From Mucilaginibacter endophyticus (lineage in GTDB: Bacteria > Bacteroidota > Bacteroidia > Sphingobacteriales > Sphingobacteriaceae): a stretch of 64,000 nt of DNA. Within the stretch, counting starts at the first letter, position 1, and every line of letters begins with the position of its first letter. Position numbers and translations under genes: made by a program. Under the pieces are notes generated by a model. That model was not told where the DNA came from. It did no database searches and was given only the letters and a program-made list of their open reading frames with translations. Positions 26,903-35,263 of this stretch are shown piece by piece. The stretch is taken from assembly GCF_003351025.1 (NCBI RefSeq), contig NZ_QPCG01000001.1, positions 1,185,949-1,249,948 on the forward strand. The letters are read 5' to 3'.

Positions 26903-29377
26903 ATGAACCAAGGTCTGAAAGCAACACTCCTGTCTGTAGTTTTACCGCTATGTACGCAATTAATTACGCTTAATGCAAGCGCTCAAAATAATACGTTATG
27001 GTATAAACAACCTGCCAAAACATGGACGGAGGCCTTGCCCATTGGTAACGGTCGTTTAGGGGCGATGATTTTTGGTGGCGTTAATGACGAATTGCTGCAG
27101 CTCAATGAAGCTACCTTATGGTCGGGCGGCCCGGTAAAGCAAAACGTAAATCCTGAAGCTTTTCAATACCTGGCGCAGGTAAGAGAGGCCTTGTTTAAAG
27201 GTGATTACCAAACCGCACGCGACCTTACCAAAAAGATGCAGGGGATATATTCAGAAAGTTTCCTGCCCATGGCCGATCTGCATATCAAACAATCATATAA
27301 CGGCGGTAAAGCCGGCAATTATTACCGCGACCTGAATATCGGCAATGCCGTGGCAACAACAAAGTATGCGGTTAATGGCGTTAACTATAAACGTGAGATC
27401 TTTGCTTCAGCCCCCGATAAGGTGATCGTGATCCGGATCACTGCCGATAAACCTAAACAGATCAACCTCAGCATAAATACCAGCAGCCAGCTTCGTTTTC
27501 AAAAAGATGTGCTGAATAAAACGGTATTGGAACTGAGCGGCAAGGCCCCGGCCCATGTTGAGCCAAGCTATGTCGACTCGCAAAATCCGATAGTTTATGC
27601 TGATGACGATAAATGCAGGGGTATGCGCTATGAGGTGCTGGCAAAGGCTGTAAGTAATGACGGTAAAATAACTGCCGATACCAGTGGCATCACGGTAAAA
27701 GGGGCATCAACGGTAACGCTTTATGTTACCGCGGCCACCAGCTTTAAAGCCTATAACCAATGCCCTGATGGTGACGAAAAAGTTGCCGAAAAAAATCTGG
27801 ATAAAGCCGCCGCTAAGCCTTATGCGCAATTACTTGCGGCCCACCTTGCCGACTATCATCACTTTTTTAACCGTGTAAACCTTAAACTTAATGATAATAA
27901 AGGCAGCCATGCCGAATTGCCTACAGATGAAAGACTTGCGCTATATAATAAAAATCAGGGTGCCGATCCTGGTATCGAAGCCTTGTATTTTCAGTACGGA
28001 CGTTACCTGTTGATAAGCAGTTCAAGAACACCGGCTGTGCCTGCCAATCTTCAAGGCATCTGGAACAAAGAATTACGTGCGCCATGGAGCTCTAATTATA
28101 CCAGCAACATCAATGTGCAGATGAACTATTGGATGGCCGAGGATTGTAACCTGTCTGAAATGCATCAGCCATTATTTGAGCTGATCAAAGGGTTATCTGA
28201 AACAGGCACCGAAGTAGCTAAGGATTTTTACCATGCTAAAGGCTGGGTAACACATCACAATACCGATATCTGGGCGTTGGCCAATCCGGTGGGCGACCTT
28301 GGTCACGGCGACCCGGCATGGGCTAATTGGCCGATGGGCGGCGACTGGCTTACACGCCACCTGTGGGAGCACTATTTATACACCGGCGATAAAGAGTTTC
28401 TGAAAAATACAGCCTATCCTTTAATGAAAGGCGCCGCCGAATTTACATTTGATTGGCTTGTACCCGATGGTCAGGGGCATTTGGTAACCGCGCCGTCCAT
28501 GTCGCCCGAAAATGAGTTTATTTATGCCGAGGGTAAAAAGTCGGACGTTTCTGTGTCTACCACTATGGATATGGGTATCATCCGCGATTTGTTTGATAAC
28601 CTGATAGCGGCAACAAAGGTGTTAAATGTTGATGCCGCTTTCCGCGATTCACTTATTGCCAAAAAAGCAAAACTTATTCCGTACCAAATAGGCGGCAAAG
28701 GCCAGTTACAGGAATGGTATAAAGATCAGGAATCGCCCGATCCGCATCACCGCCATGTATCGCATTTGTATTCTGTATACCCGGCAAATGAAATTTCAAT
28801 AGCAACTAATCCTGAATTGGCTGCGGCTGCAAAACGTACATTAGAATTACGTGGCGATGAAAGCACCGGCTGGAGCCTGGCCTGGAAGGTAAACCTTTGG
28901 GCGCGCCTGAGGGATGGCAACCACGCCTACAAATTATACCGCGACCTGTTGCGCTTAACCGGCGAAAGCGGCTATAATTACAGCGAGGGTGGGGGACTAT
29001 ATCCAAATATGTTTGACGCGCATCCTCCATTTCAGATTGATGGAAACTTTGGCGGCACCTCCGGCCTGGCCGAAATGCTGCTGCAAAGCCAGGATGGTAA
29101 CATCCTTTTATTGCCTGCATTACCCGATGCCTGGGCCAATGGCGAAATAAAAGGTTTGGTAGCAAGAGGTGCATTTGTTGTAGGTATGAAATGGACAGCG
29201 GGAAAGATTACATCTGCTGATGTGTTTTCGAAAACGGGAGGTACATGTCGTATCATTTGCAAATCAAAACTTACTGTAAAAGGTTCAAATGCTGCCCCTG
29301 TTAAAGTAAAAGAAGGGTATGAGTTGGTTATAAACACCGAAAAAGGTAAATCATACCAATTAGTAAGCGCGTTATGA
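26903..29377 (+). CDS. GH95 alpha-L-fucosidase (or alpha-L-galactosidase)
   Basis: The ATG at 26903 gives 824 residues with a signal peptide ending in NASAQ (28). The N-terminal beta domain carries WTEALPIGNGRLGAMIFGG and NEATLWSGGP, the GH95 signature. The (alpha/alpha)6 catalytic domain has SRTPAVPANLQGIWNKELRA, Glu536 in SMSPENEF (expected acid) and Asp713 in FQIDGNFGGTSG. GH95 enzymes invert alpha-1,2-linked L-fucose, some alpha-L-galactose. The TTG-started extension from 26822 is not needed. The stop overlaps the SGNH hydrolase ATG (ATGA), so both are co-translated. Confidence 0.94.
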   Translation: MNQGLKATLLSVVLPLCTQLITLNASAQNNTLWYKQPAKTWTEALPIGNGRLGAMIFGGVNDELLQLNEATLWSGGPVKQNVNPEAFQYLAQVREALFKGDYQTARDLTKKMQGIYSESFLPMADLHIKQSYNGGKAGNYYRDLNIGNAVATTKYAVNGVNYKREIFASAPDKVIVIRITADKPKQINLSINTSSQLRFQKDVLNKTVLELSGKAPAHVEPSYVDSQNPIVYADDDKCRGMRYEVLAKAVSNDGKITADTSGITVKGASTVTLYVTAATSFKAYNQCPDGDEKVAEKNLDKAAAKPYAQLLAAHLADYHHFFNRVNLKLNDNKGSHAELPTDERLALYNKNQGADPGIEALYFQYGRYLLISSSRTPAVPANLQGIWNKELRAPWSSNYTSNINVQMNYWMAEDCNLSEMHQPLFELIKGLSETGTEVAKDFYHAKGWVTHHNTDIWALANPVGDLGHGDPAWANWPMGGDWLTRHLWEHYLYTGDKEFLKNTAYPLMKGAAEFTFDWLVPDGQGHLVTAPSMSPENEFIYAEGKKSDVSVSTTMDMGIIRDLFDNLIAATKVLNVDAAFRDSLIAKKAKLIPYQIGGKGQLQEWYKDQESPDPHHRHVSHLYSVYPANEISIATNPELAAAAKRTLELRGDESTGWSLAWKVNLWARLRDGNHAYKLYRDLLRLTGESGYNYSEGGGLYPNMFDAHPPFQIDGNFGGTSGLAEMLLQSQDGNILLLPALPDAWANGEIKGLVARGAFVVGMKWTAGKITSADVFSKTGGTCRIICKSKLTVKGSNAAPVKVKEGYELVINTEKGKSYQLVSAL

Positions 29378-30129
29378 GCAACAGCAGGAGAAACTTTTTA
29401 AAGAGAGCCTCGTTGGCTGGCGCGGCTGTAATGGCTGCACCCGGCATTGCTACAGCATCTGTAAAAGGAAATGATTATCTGCCCGATGATGGCGTAGGAA
29501 AAACTTTCCTTTTCCAGGGCGATTCGATAACGGATGGTGGCCGCAGTTTTGATAAAGATTGGAACCACGTTTACGGACAAGGTTATGCTTATCTGATAAC
29601 CGCCCGGATCAATTTTGATTATCCCGGTCGGGATTACCAGTTTTTTAACCGGGGAATCAGCGGTAACACGGTCAATGATCTCGCGGCACGCTGGCAAAAG
29701 GATACACTTGATATTAAACCCGATGTGTTGAGCATATTGATAGGTATTAACGATGTGCATCATGTAATAATGCAAGGCGATAAAGCAACAGCCGATGATT
29801 TCGGTGCCGCCTTTGATCAGTTGTTAACCAAAACTAAGGCCGCATTACCCAATATTAAATTGATTTTGCTGGAACCCTTTATTTTACCGTTAGGCATGGT
29901 AAGTAAAAATCCCGAACTGTGGGCGTCAGAAGTGCAAAAGCGACAGGTAATAGTAAAAGCGCTTGCATCAAAATTTAATGCCATTTTTGTGCCTTTGCAG
30001 GATGTTTTTAACAAAGCCCTGCAAAAAGCCAAAGCCGAACACTGGATCTGGGATGGTGTTCATCCTATGCCTGCCGGACATGAGCTTATTGCCCGTGAAT
30101 GGATGAAGGCGGTTAAAAAGCTGTATTGA
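29374..30129 (+). CDS. SGNH/GDSL-family esterase, Tat-exported
   Basis: The protein has 251 residues with a twin-arginine signal (SRRNFLKRASLAG). The four SGNH blocks are present: Ser51 in FQGDSITDGG, Gly in RGISGNTVNDLA, Asn in LIGINDVHH, and Asp227/His230 in WDGVHPMPAGH. It would remove acyl (often acetyl) groups from glycans. Coupling to GH95 by a 4-bp overlap suggests it deacetylates the fucosylated substrate. A different ester substrate is possible. Confidence 0.9.
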   Translation: MSNSRRNFLKRASLAGAAVMAAPGIATASVKGNDYLPDDGVGKTFLFQGDSITDGGRSFDKDWNHVYGQGYAYLITARINFDYPGRDYQFFNRGISGNTVNDLAARWQKDTLDIKPDVLSILIGINDVHHVIMQGDKATADDFGAAFDQLLTKTKAALPNIKLILLEPFILPLGMVSKNPELWASEVQKRQVIVKALASKFNAIFVPLQDVFNKALQKAKAEHWIWDGVHPMPAGHELIAREWMKAVKKLY

Positions 30130-30153
30130 TACTTATTTAGCCCTAAATAAATG

Positions 30154-30358
30154 CTGTCCGAAGTTTCCTGACTTCGGATGCCTATGTCTGTAGTTTGTAA
30201 CTATCTGTATCATAGTCTTTTGATTCTTACGCCTGTAGTTGCAAACTACAAGCATATCGAATTCGAAGTCATAGACTTCGAACAGCCGACAATCTCTTAG
30301 CTATACAAATCGGTCATGCACTGGCTACGAGATTGCCACGCTGCGCTCACAATGACAT
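30154..30358. repeat. Palindromic element (CGAAGT family) plus relic
   Basis: Arms 30154-30197 and 30242-30285 are imperfect inverted repeats; each starts with a small hairpin (CGAAGT/ACTTCG) and ends with TGTAGTTTG or its complement CAAACTAC. Directly after it, 30306-30358 contains GAGATTGCCACGCTGCGC and TCACAATGACATG, a decayed half of the TGTCATTGCGAG family. The region sits between the SGNH gene and the convergent CHC2 gene and is otherwise empty. Confidence 0.7.
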
Positions 30359-30387
30359 GTTTTTTTATTATTTAAAAGCGGTAAACT

Positions 30388-30657
30388 TTACGCGTGGCTT
30401 GCAGCTATCATTTGAATAGCCTCTTCACGGGTTTTATGTTCAATGGCCATTACAAATTCAACCGGGCCGCCGCCTTTGCCACAGCCAAAGCATTGAAAAA
30501 TATTTTTTTCGGGGGATACCATGAGTGAGGTGGCCTGGTCTTTATGAAAAGGGCAGCGGCCTTTTAAATTTCTCCGGCTTTCTTCAAGCAGCACATATTT
30601 TGAAACAATTCGTACAAGATCGGCCTGTACCGGCGACAGGGAATAAGATGCAGACAT
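30388..30657 (-). CDS. Stand-alone CHC2 zinc-finger protein (primase zinc-binding domain)
   Basis: The protein has 89 residues and is almost entirely the zinc-binding domain found at the N terminus of DnaG primase. IVSKYVLLEESRRNLKGRCP is followed by the zinc ligands Cys35, His38 (CPFH), Cys56 and Cys59 (CFGCGKGG) and by VEFVMAIEHKTREEAIQMI. In DnaG this domain reads template DNA and is fused to the TOPRIM core; here nothing else is attached and no TOPRIM gene is adjacent. There is no phage or plasmid gene nearby. It may be a DNA-binding accessory protein; its role is unknown. Upstream of the start (30658-30820) I see only an AT-rich leader shared with the divergent lipoprotein gene. Confidence 0.88.
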   Translation of the reverse strand: MSASYSLSPVQADLVRIVSKYVLLEESRRNLKGRCPFHKDQATSLMVSPEKNIFQCFGCGKGGGPVEFVMAIEHKTREEAIQMIAASHA

Positions 30658-30824
30658 GTTGGGTATTAGAATAGTTAATTATCAGGCTGCGAAAATAAAT
30701 TATTACCGGAACTGAATTGACGTTTGTGGAAAAAAAAGGCCTCATAAACTCACGTTTAGGGCTTTTTTCTGGATTCTGTAGCATTATATCGTATGCTTTC
30801 GTAATTAATTGAAAACCTAAAATT

Positions 30825-31223
30825 ATGAAGCCATTATTCTACTTCCTGGTATTGATAATCACCCTTGGCGGCTCATGCAAAAAGAACGAAAACCAGGCAA
30901 TTAAACTCAGCGGAACCTATGCCGGTACTTTTCAGCGTAAAGTGTCAGGAACTGGTGCTATATCAGATGTTTCTCTTAGTTTTTCGGCCGATGCCTGGAA
31001 TGGCGAATCTCAAACTGTTAAGTATCCGGCGCTTAATCATGGTACATTCAGTACAACCGGCAATAAGATCAATTTTAAAAATGAATCGGTGTGGACAGCC
31101 GAGTTCGACTGGTCGCTGATTCTGAGTGGTGATTACGATATTACTGTATCAGGCAATAAGATTACTATCTCTAAAAGTTACGCTACCGGTATGATAGATG
31201 TGTACACCTTAAGTAAGCAGTAA
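30825..31223 (+). CDS. Small hypothetical lipoprotein
   Basis: The protein has 132 residues with lipobox Cys18 (LGGSCKK). The mature part is short and beta-rich, with alternating GTYAGTFQRKVSG, VSLSFSADAWNG and YDITVSGNKITISKS, which suggests a small lipocalin-like or beta-barrel binding fold. I recognise no specific family. It has its own leader and is not clearly co-transcribed with the dehydrogenase gene 83 bp downstream. Confidence 0.7.
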   Translation: MKPLFYFLVLIITLGGSCKKNENQAIKLSGTYAGTFQRKVSGTGAISDVSLSFSADAWNGESQTVKYPALNHGTFSTTGNKINFKNESVWTAEFDWSLILSGDYDITVSGNKITISKSYATGMIDVYTLSKQ

Positions 31224-31306
31224 AGTATAGCGTAAATATTACAGGGGATGGTTTAGCGCTATTCACCCGGCGAATCGTTAAATTAGCCTAACCAAAATCT
31301 GCTTTT

Positions 31307-32560
31307 ATGAATCAAAGAACAACCTTGTTGCTTGGCTTGTCGCTAATGGCGATAGGCGGGCTTGCCTCGTTCAGGCTTACCAAAAACGATCAGCATGCTG
31401 CTGCTAATGCAGGCCTTAAAATTCCTGATGGATTTAGCGCCGCCGTAATAGCCGATAATTTAGGCAGCGCAAGGCATATGGTGGTAACTCCCAATAATGA
31501 TATTTACGTACACCTTGAGGGTTTGAAAAACGGTAAAGGCATTGTGGTTTTGCATGACAATGGTGATAAGGCAGATGTTAAAACCAGTTTTGGTAATTTC
31601 TCCGGTACAGGCATCCGCATCAATAACGGATATCTGTATGCCTCTTCCGATAAAGCCGTTTATCGCTTTAAGTTGAACGCCAGCCAGGAAGTGATCGATC
31701 CGGAACACCCTGAAATTGTTGTGAGCGGCTTAGTATCTAAACGGGCACATAAACCCAAGGCTATCGCGTTTGATAATGACGGGAACCTATACGTGAATAT
31801 CGGCGCTTATTCCAATATCTGCTCAGAATTTGATCCGCAGAAAACAGGTTGCCCTATCCTTGATTCTGCCGGTGGAATTTGGCGTTTTAAAACAGATAAG
31901 ATCAACCAGAAACAACGCGATGGCGTACGTTTTGCTACAGGCTTACGTAACGTAGTAGGGCTCGACTGGAACCAGCAGGATAACCAGCTTTTTGTGATGC
32001 AGCACGGTCGTGATGCTTTGCATGACCTGTTCCCTAAATATTATACCACCCAGCAGTCGGCCCTGTTACCCGCCGAGTGTATGTATGCTTTGAAGGAGGG
32101 CGACAATGCAGGTTGGCCTTATATGTATTATGATGATGTTAAGCATAAAAAAATAAAAGGCCCGGAATACGGAGGTGATGGCGAAACCGAAGCCGACGCT
32201 AAATATACCGAACCGGTTGCAGCATATCCCGGCCACCTTGCACCCGATGGTTTGCTGTTTTATACAGGTAACCAATTTCCCGAAAAATATAAAAATGGGG
32301 CGTTCATTGCTTTCCATGGTTCATGGAACAGGGCGCCCGAGCCACAGGCTGGTTACTTTGTGGTTTTTCAGCCATTTAAGGATGGCAAACCCGATGGTAA
32401 ATGGGAAGTATTTGCCGATGGCTTCGCAGGCACGGCCGAAGAAACATCGCCGGGAAAAGCCGAACACCGCCCCTGTGGCCTGGCCCAGGGCCCCGACGGT
32501 TCGCTTTATGTAAGCGATGATGTTAAAGGGACTATTTATAAGATCACTTATAAGAAATAA
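31307..32560 (+). CDS. PQQ-type sugar (glucose/sorbosone) dehydrogenase family protein
   Basis: The protein has 417 residues with an N-terminal hydrophobic export segment (LLLGLSLMAIGGLASF). The mature part is a six-bladed propeller of the GSDH/sorbosone dehydrogenase type: LKIPDGFSAAVIADNLGSAR, VFxTGLRNVVGLDW-like residues with the conserved QHGRDALHDL, EGDNAGWPYMYYDD, FIAFHGSWNRAPEPQAGYFV and GPDGSLYVSDDVKGTIYKI. Family members oxidise sugars using PQQ in the periplasm; whether this strain has PQQ is not known from the window. A strong terminator follows, so it is a single-gene unit. Confidence 0.87.
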   Translation: MNQRTTLLLGLSLMAIGGLASFRLTKNDQHAAANAGLKIPDGFSAAVIADNLGSARHMVVTPNNDIYVHLEGLKNGKGIVVLHDNGDKADVKTSFGNFSGTGIRINNGYLYASSDKAVYRFKLNASQEVIDPEHPEIVVSGLVSKRAHKPKAIAFDNDGNLYVNIGAYSNICSEFDPQKTGCPILDSAGGIWRFKTDKINQKQRDGVRFATGLRNVVGLDWNQQDNQLFVMQHGRDALHDLFPKYYTTQQSALLPAECMYALKEGDNAGWPYMYYDDVKHKKIKGPEYGGDGETEADAKYTEPVAAYPGHLAPDGLLFYTGNQFPEKYKNGAFIAFHGSWNRAPEPQAGYFVVFQPFKDGKPDGKWEVFADGFAGTAEETSPGKAEHRPCGLAQGPDGSLYVSDDVKGTIYKITYKK

Positions 32561-32581
32561 AAGATAAAGCGTGTGCAAAGA

Positions 32582-32614
32582 AGCCCAACTTGTTTAAAGC
32601 AGGTTGGGCTTTTG
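32582..32614 (+). terminator. Intrinsic terminator after the PQQ-type dehydrogenase
   Basis: AGCCCAAC (32582-32589) pairs with GTTGGGCT (32603-32610), extended by TTG/CAG, with loop TTTAAAG and a following TTTTG. Clear rho-independent form, about 22 bp after the stop. Confidence 0.85.
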
Positions 32615-32682
32615 TTTTGCTATGACACATAAATAGGATAGCTGTCATGTTGAAACAAGTTCACCATGACAATTAAAACGGG

Positions 32683-32754
32683 TGTCATGCTGAGCTTGTC
32701 GAAGCATGGTGGGCGGGGCCTCTGCGCGCGTCCTTCGACAAGCTCAGGATGACA
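32683..32754. repeat. Palindromic element, family TGTCATGCTGAGCTTGTCGAAG
   Basis: The left arm (32683-32704) and the right arm (32733-32754) are inverted repeats that match at 21 of 22 positions, with a G/C-rich centre. It lies in the 338-bp gap between the dehydrogenase and the GNAT gene; the rest of that gap has an additional GCTGTCATG near 32642 and AT-rich leader sequence without a gene. Confidence 0.85.
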
Positions 32755-32898
32755 GGTCCTCCACACCTAATGTGATATTTATATTCTAATATCCCGAACG
32801 TGACTACTCAACAATATGGGATCTTCCGTATTCTCAGAAATATTTACTTTAGCACCCATAAACAACACACTGCGCACTTGCCATAAAAACAAAGCATC

Positions 32899-33348
32899 AT
32901 GAACTATACTCAAATTTGCAAAGCCTTTAATGATTTAACAGTTACCGAATTATACCAACTGTTAAAACTCAGGAGCGAGATATTTGTGGTTGAGCAAAAT
33001 TGCGTGTTTTTAGATGCCGACGATAAGGACTACGCCTGTCATCACTTATTGTTATTTGATGATGAGCAGGAATTGGTGGCCTATGCCCGTATTGTTCCGG
33101 CGGGTAAATCTTATACGGAAGCATCAATTGGTCGTATAGTAAGCAGCAAAAAGGTACGTGGCACAGGCGTTGGTAAAATACTGACACAGGCGGCTATAGA
33201 TGCAGCTAAAAACCTTTATGGTGATGTGCCTATCCGGATAGGAGCCCAATATTATGCCGTTAAATTTTACGAGCAATTAGGCTTTAAAATGGAGGGCGAC
33301 ATTTATGATGAGGATGGCATCGACCATATAGAAATGCTCAGGGCCTGA
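32899..33348 (+). CDS. ElaA-type GNAT N-acetyltransferase
   Basis: The protein has 149 residues. The pattern LYQLLKLRSEIFVVEQNCVF and DADDKDYACHHLL is typical of the ElaA branch. The acetyl-CoA-binding motif A is IGRIVSSKKVRGTGVGKIL (about 88-106), and the C terminus has AQYYAVKFYEQLGFKMEGD with DEDGIDHIEM. The family transfers an acetyl group to an unknown amine substrate. It stands alone, with no operon partner. Confidence 0.9.
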   Translation: MNYTQICKAFNDLTVTELYQLLKLRSEIFVVEQNCVFLDADDKDYACHHLLLFDDEQELVAYARIVPAGKSYTEASIGRIVSSKKVRGTGVGKILTQAAIDAAKNLYGDVPIRIGAQYYAVKFYEQLGFKMEGDIYDEDGIDHIEMLRA

Positions 33349-33383
33349 TAGCGGTTTAAACACGATTTGTTTAAATACGGCTT

Positions 33384-33413
33384 TTAACGATTGTTTTTGC
33401 CCGCTCAACGAAT
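33384..33413 (+). promoter_or_regulatory. Period-21 direct-repeat operator, site 1
   Basis: AACGA at 33386-33390 repeats at 33407-33411, exactly 21 bp apart, separated by TTGTTTTTGCCCGCTC. The same arrangement occurs at 35190 and 37725. Two direct repeats one to two helical turns apart is the layout of LytTR-regulator sites. A near-consensus -7 box, TAATTTTA, is at 33442, 35 bp after the second repeat. The regulated gene is the small membrane protein at 33474. Confidence 0.65.
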
Positions 33414-33473
33414 TTAGCACATGTACTAAATGGTCGGCTGCTAATTTTATGTCATTACTTTAAAAGCTATGCC

Positions 33474-33842
33474 ATGAAAACATTGCAGTTACCGCCCGAT
33501 CCAAGAGATCTTGCAAAAAGCAAGAGAAATAAAGTAGATCTCGATTTAAAGAAAGCCCCCGTACAGCAAACTGTTAAGCAGTCAAAACCTGTTCTGGATA
33601 ATTTTCTGAAGCGCTTTTTTCCGGATGATGCTCCGGAAAACCTGAGCACTACGGAGGCGGTGATACGAGGGGCATTGGTGTTTACAATGCCCGCACTGTC
33701 AGCAATTGACTGGAATTATCATACTCATGCCATGATTATCATAGCACCGGTAATATTTTACCTTGAGGTAACAGCATTTACCCTATATTGTCCCGTGAAA
33801 AGGCTGTTTAGTAACTATACTCATCCATCAAAATATGAGTAA
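33474..33842 (+). CDS. Small membrane protein of unknown function
   Basis: The protein has 122 residues. The first ~55 are charged and Lys-rich (PPDPRDLAKSKRNKVDLDLK) with LDNFLKRFFPDDAPENLSTT; the second half has two membrane helices (VIRGALVFTMPALSAI and AMIIIAPVIFYLEVTAFTLY) followed by CPVKRLF. The helix-CP-x-x-RLF end is loosely like DUF2892 (YgaP-type) small membrane proteins, which I cannot confirm. It carries the same upstream operator as two histidine kinase genes nearby, which suggests a link to envelope signalling. Dps follows 43 bp downstream. Confidence 0.65.
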   Translation: MKTLQLPPDPRDLAKSKRNKVDLDLKKAPVQQTVKQSKPVLDNFLKRFFPDDAPENLSTTEAVIRGALVFTMPALSAIDWNYHTHAMIIIAPVIFYLEVTAFTLYCPVKRLFSNYTHPSKYE

Positions 33843-33885
33843 GTTATAAAATAGAAAATATATCAACCCAACAAAACACAATATC

Positions 33886-34359
33886 ATGAAAGCAAACATC
33901 GGAATTAACGAAGCAGACCGCCAGGCCGTTTCAGACCAGTTAGCAAAATTACTGGCTGACGAATTTTTATTGTACACCAAAACCCGTAACGCGCATTGGA
34001 ACATTGAAGGCCCTGATTTTCACTCAATGCACGTGTTTTTTGAACAGCAGTACAACGAGCTTGACGAGATCATGGACAGCGTTGCCGAGCGTATCCGTAA
34101 AATTGGTCATTATGCACCTGCTACTTTAACCCAGTTATTACAACTTACCCATTTAACCGAAAAGCTTGACCATAAAAACGACAGCTTGGGCTTTTTGAAA
34201 GAGTTGCTTGAGGATCATGAAAGTATTATTGAGTTTATTCGCGGTAATATCGATCCCTTTGTTAGCAAGTACAATGACGCAGGCACCAGCGATTTTATTA
34301 CCGGTTTAATGGAAACTCACGAAGGCATGGCCTGGATGCTAAGGTCGCATTTTAGATAA
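33886..34359 (+). CDS. dps: Dps-family DNA-protecting ferritin
   Basis: The protein has 157 residues and is a full-length Dps four-helix bundle. The ferroxidase signature is TRNAHWNIEGPDFHSMHVFFEQQYNE-like: His and Trp in NAHWN, His in DFHSMH, and Asp/Glu in NELDEIMDSVAERI. Dps forms 12-mers that bind DNA, oxidise iron with peroxide and store it. It lies 43 bp after the membrane-protein gene and may share its operator-controlled transcript. No PerR-like box was seen directly upstream. Confidence 0.95.
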   Translation: MKANIGINEADRQAVSDQLAKLLADEFLLYTKTRNAHWNIEGPDFHSMHVFFEQQYNELDEIMDSVAERIRKIGHYAPATLTQLLQLTHLTEKLDHKNDSLGFLKELLEDHESIIEFIRGNIDPFVSKYNDAGTSDFITGLMETHEGMAWMLRSHFR

Positions 34360-34381
34360 AATCCCCCTATTAAATAACCGC

Positions 34382-34431
34382 TTTTGGCTCAATTGGCTTT
34401 CCGGATGCAAACGGAAGGCCATGAGCAAAAA
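34382..34431. promoter_or_regulatory. Long stem-loop between dps and the LytTR regulator gene
   Basis: GGCTTTCCG and CGGAAGGCC (one T-G wobble) form a 9-bp stem around GATGCAAA, and the flanks add GCTC/GAGC and TTTT/AAAA pairings. It could terminate dps transcription, although no T-run follows on the plus strand. Confidence 0.45.
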
Positions 34432-34470
34432 GTAAATTGATTATCTTAGCAATATTATTTAAGCCTGCTC

Positions 34471-35166
34471 ATGACCAGTTTAATTGTTGATGATAATCCC
34501 ATTGCCCGCGCAACATTGAGCCATCTGGCCGGCCAGGTTAATGACCTGGATATTATTTGCGAGTATTGTACCGCCATGGAGGCTTATAATCATCTCCAAA
34601 ACCAAAACGTTGATTTGCTTTTCCTGGATATTGAAATGCCCGGAATGGACGGTTTGGAACTTACCCGTAACCTTAAAAACAAGGATATAGTTGTAATTTT
34701 TACTACTTCAAAAAAAGAATACGCCGTTGAAGCGTTTGAACTTAACGTAGCCGATTACCTGGTTAAGCCGGTTACTCCTGGCAGGTTTTTGCAGGCTGTA
34801 AATAAAGCCCGCGAAATATTGGACGGCCGAAAAGAAGAAGTGCAGGTGAAGAACGACGAATTTATTTTCGTACGCGATTCAAACATCACCCGTAAACTCA
34901 TGCTCGACGACATTTTGTATGCCGAGGCTATGGGCGACTACGTAAAGTTTTATACCCCCAAAAAAGAATACGCCATACACGGTACACTAAAATCGGCCGA
35001 AGAAAAACTGCCATCATCGAGGTTTATCAGGGTGCACCGCTCATACATTATTGCCCTGGATAAAATTGATACCCTGCAGGATGGCGGTTTGGTAATTGCC
35101 GGCAAATTTTTGCCCGTAGCCGATGCCTACCGCAAGACATTGAATAGCCGGATGAACGTTTTTTAG
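34471..35166 (+). CDS. LytTR-family response regulator
   Basis: The protein has 231 residues. The receiver domain (about 1-118) has the acidic pair in IVDDNP, phospho-acceptor Asp53 in LLFLDIEMPGMDG, the Thr in FTTSKK and Lys in YLVKPVTP. The LytTR DNA-binding domain (about 135-231) has ILYAEAMGDYVKFYT, GTLKSAEEKLP and FIRVHRSYIIALDKI. No LytS-type kinase is adjacent; instead a hybrid kinase follows 97 bp later. Direct repeats with a 21-bp period, suited to a LytTR protein, lie upstream of the flanking genes at 33474, 35264 and 37817, so this protein is the best candidate to bind them. Confidence 0.94.
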   Translation: MTSLIVDDNPIARATLSHLAGQVNDLDIICEYCTAMEAYNHLQNQNVDLLFLDIEMPGMDGLELTRNLKNKDIVVIFTTSKKEYAVEAFELNVADYLVKPVTPGRFLQAVNKAREILDGRKEEVQVKNDEFIFVRDSNITRKLMLDDILYAEAMGDYVKFYTPKKEYAIHGTLKSAEEKLPSSRFIRVHRSYIIALDKIDTLQDGGLVIAGKFLPVADAYRKTLNSRMNVF

Positions 35167-35187
35167 CCATCGACAAAGCCGGGCGGT

Positions 35188-35217
35188 TTAACGACAGTTT
35201 TGCCTTGTTGAACGATT
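35188..35217 (+). promoter_or_regulatory. Period-21 direct-repeat operator, site 2
   Basis: AACGA at 35190-35194 repeats at 35211-35215 with CAGTTTTGCCTTGTTG between. Spacing equals that of sites 1 and 3, and the centre keeps the GTTTTGCC core. It ends about 47 bp before the hybrid kinase ATG. The downstream -7 match (TATTTA near 35248) is weaker than at the other two sites. Confidence 0.65.
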
Positions 35218-35263
35218 TTTGGAATTAAAATAAATTTAACACCTGCATATTTACTTATCACCA

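Noticed and set aside
30388..30657. CHC2 protein as evidence of a mobile element
   Set aside because: No integrase, relaxase, phage gene or attachment repeat is near it.
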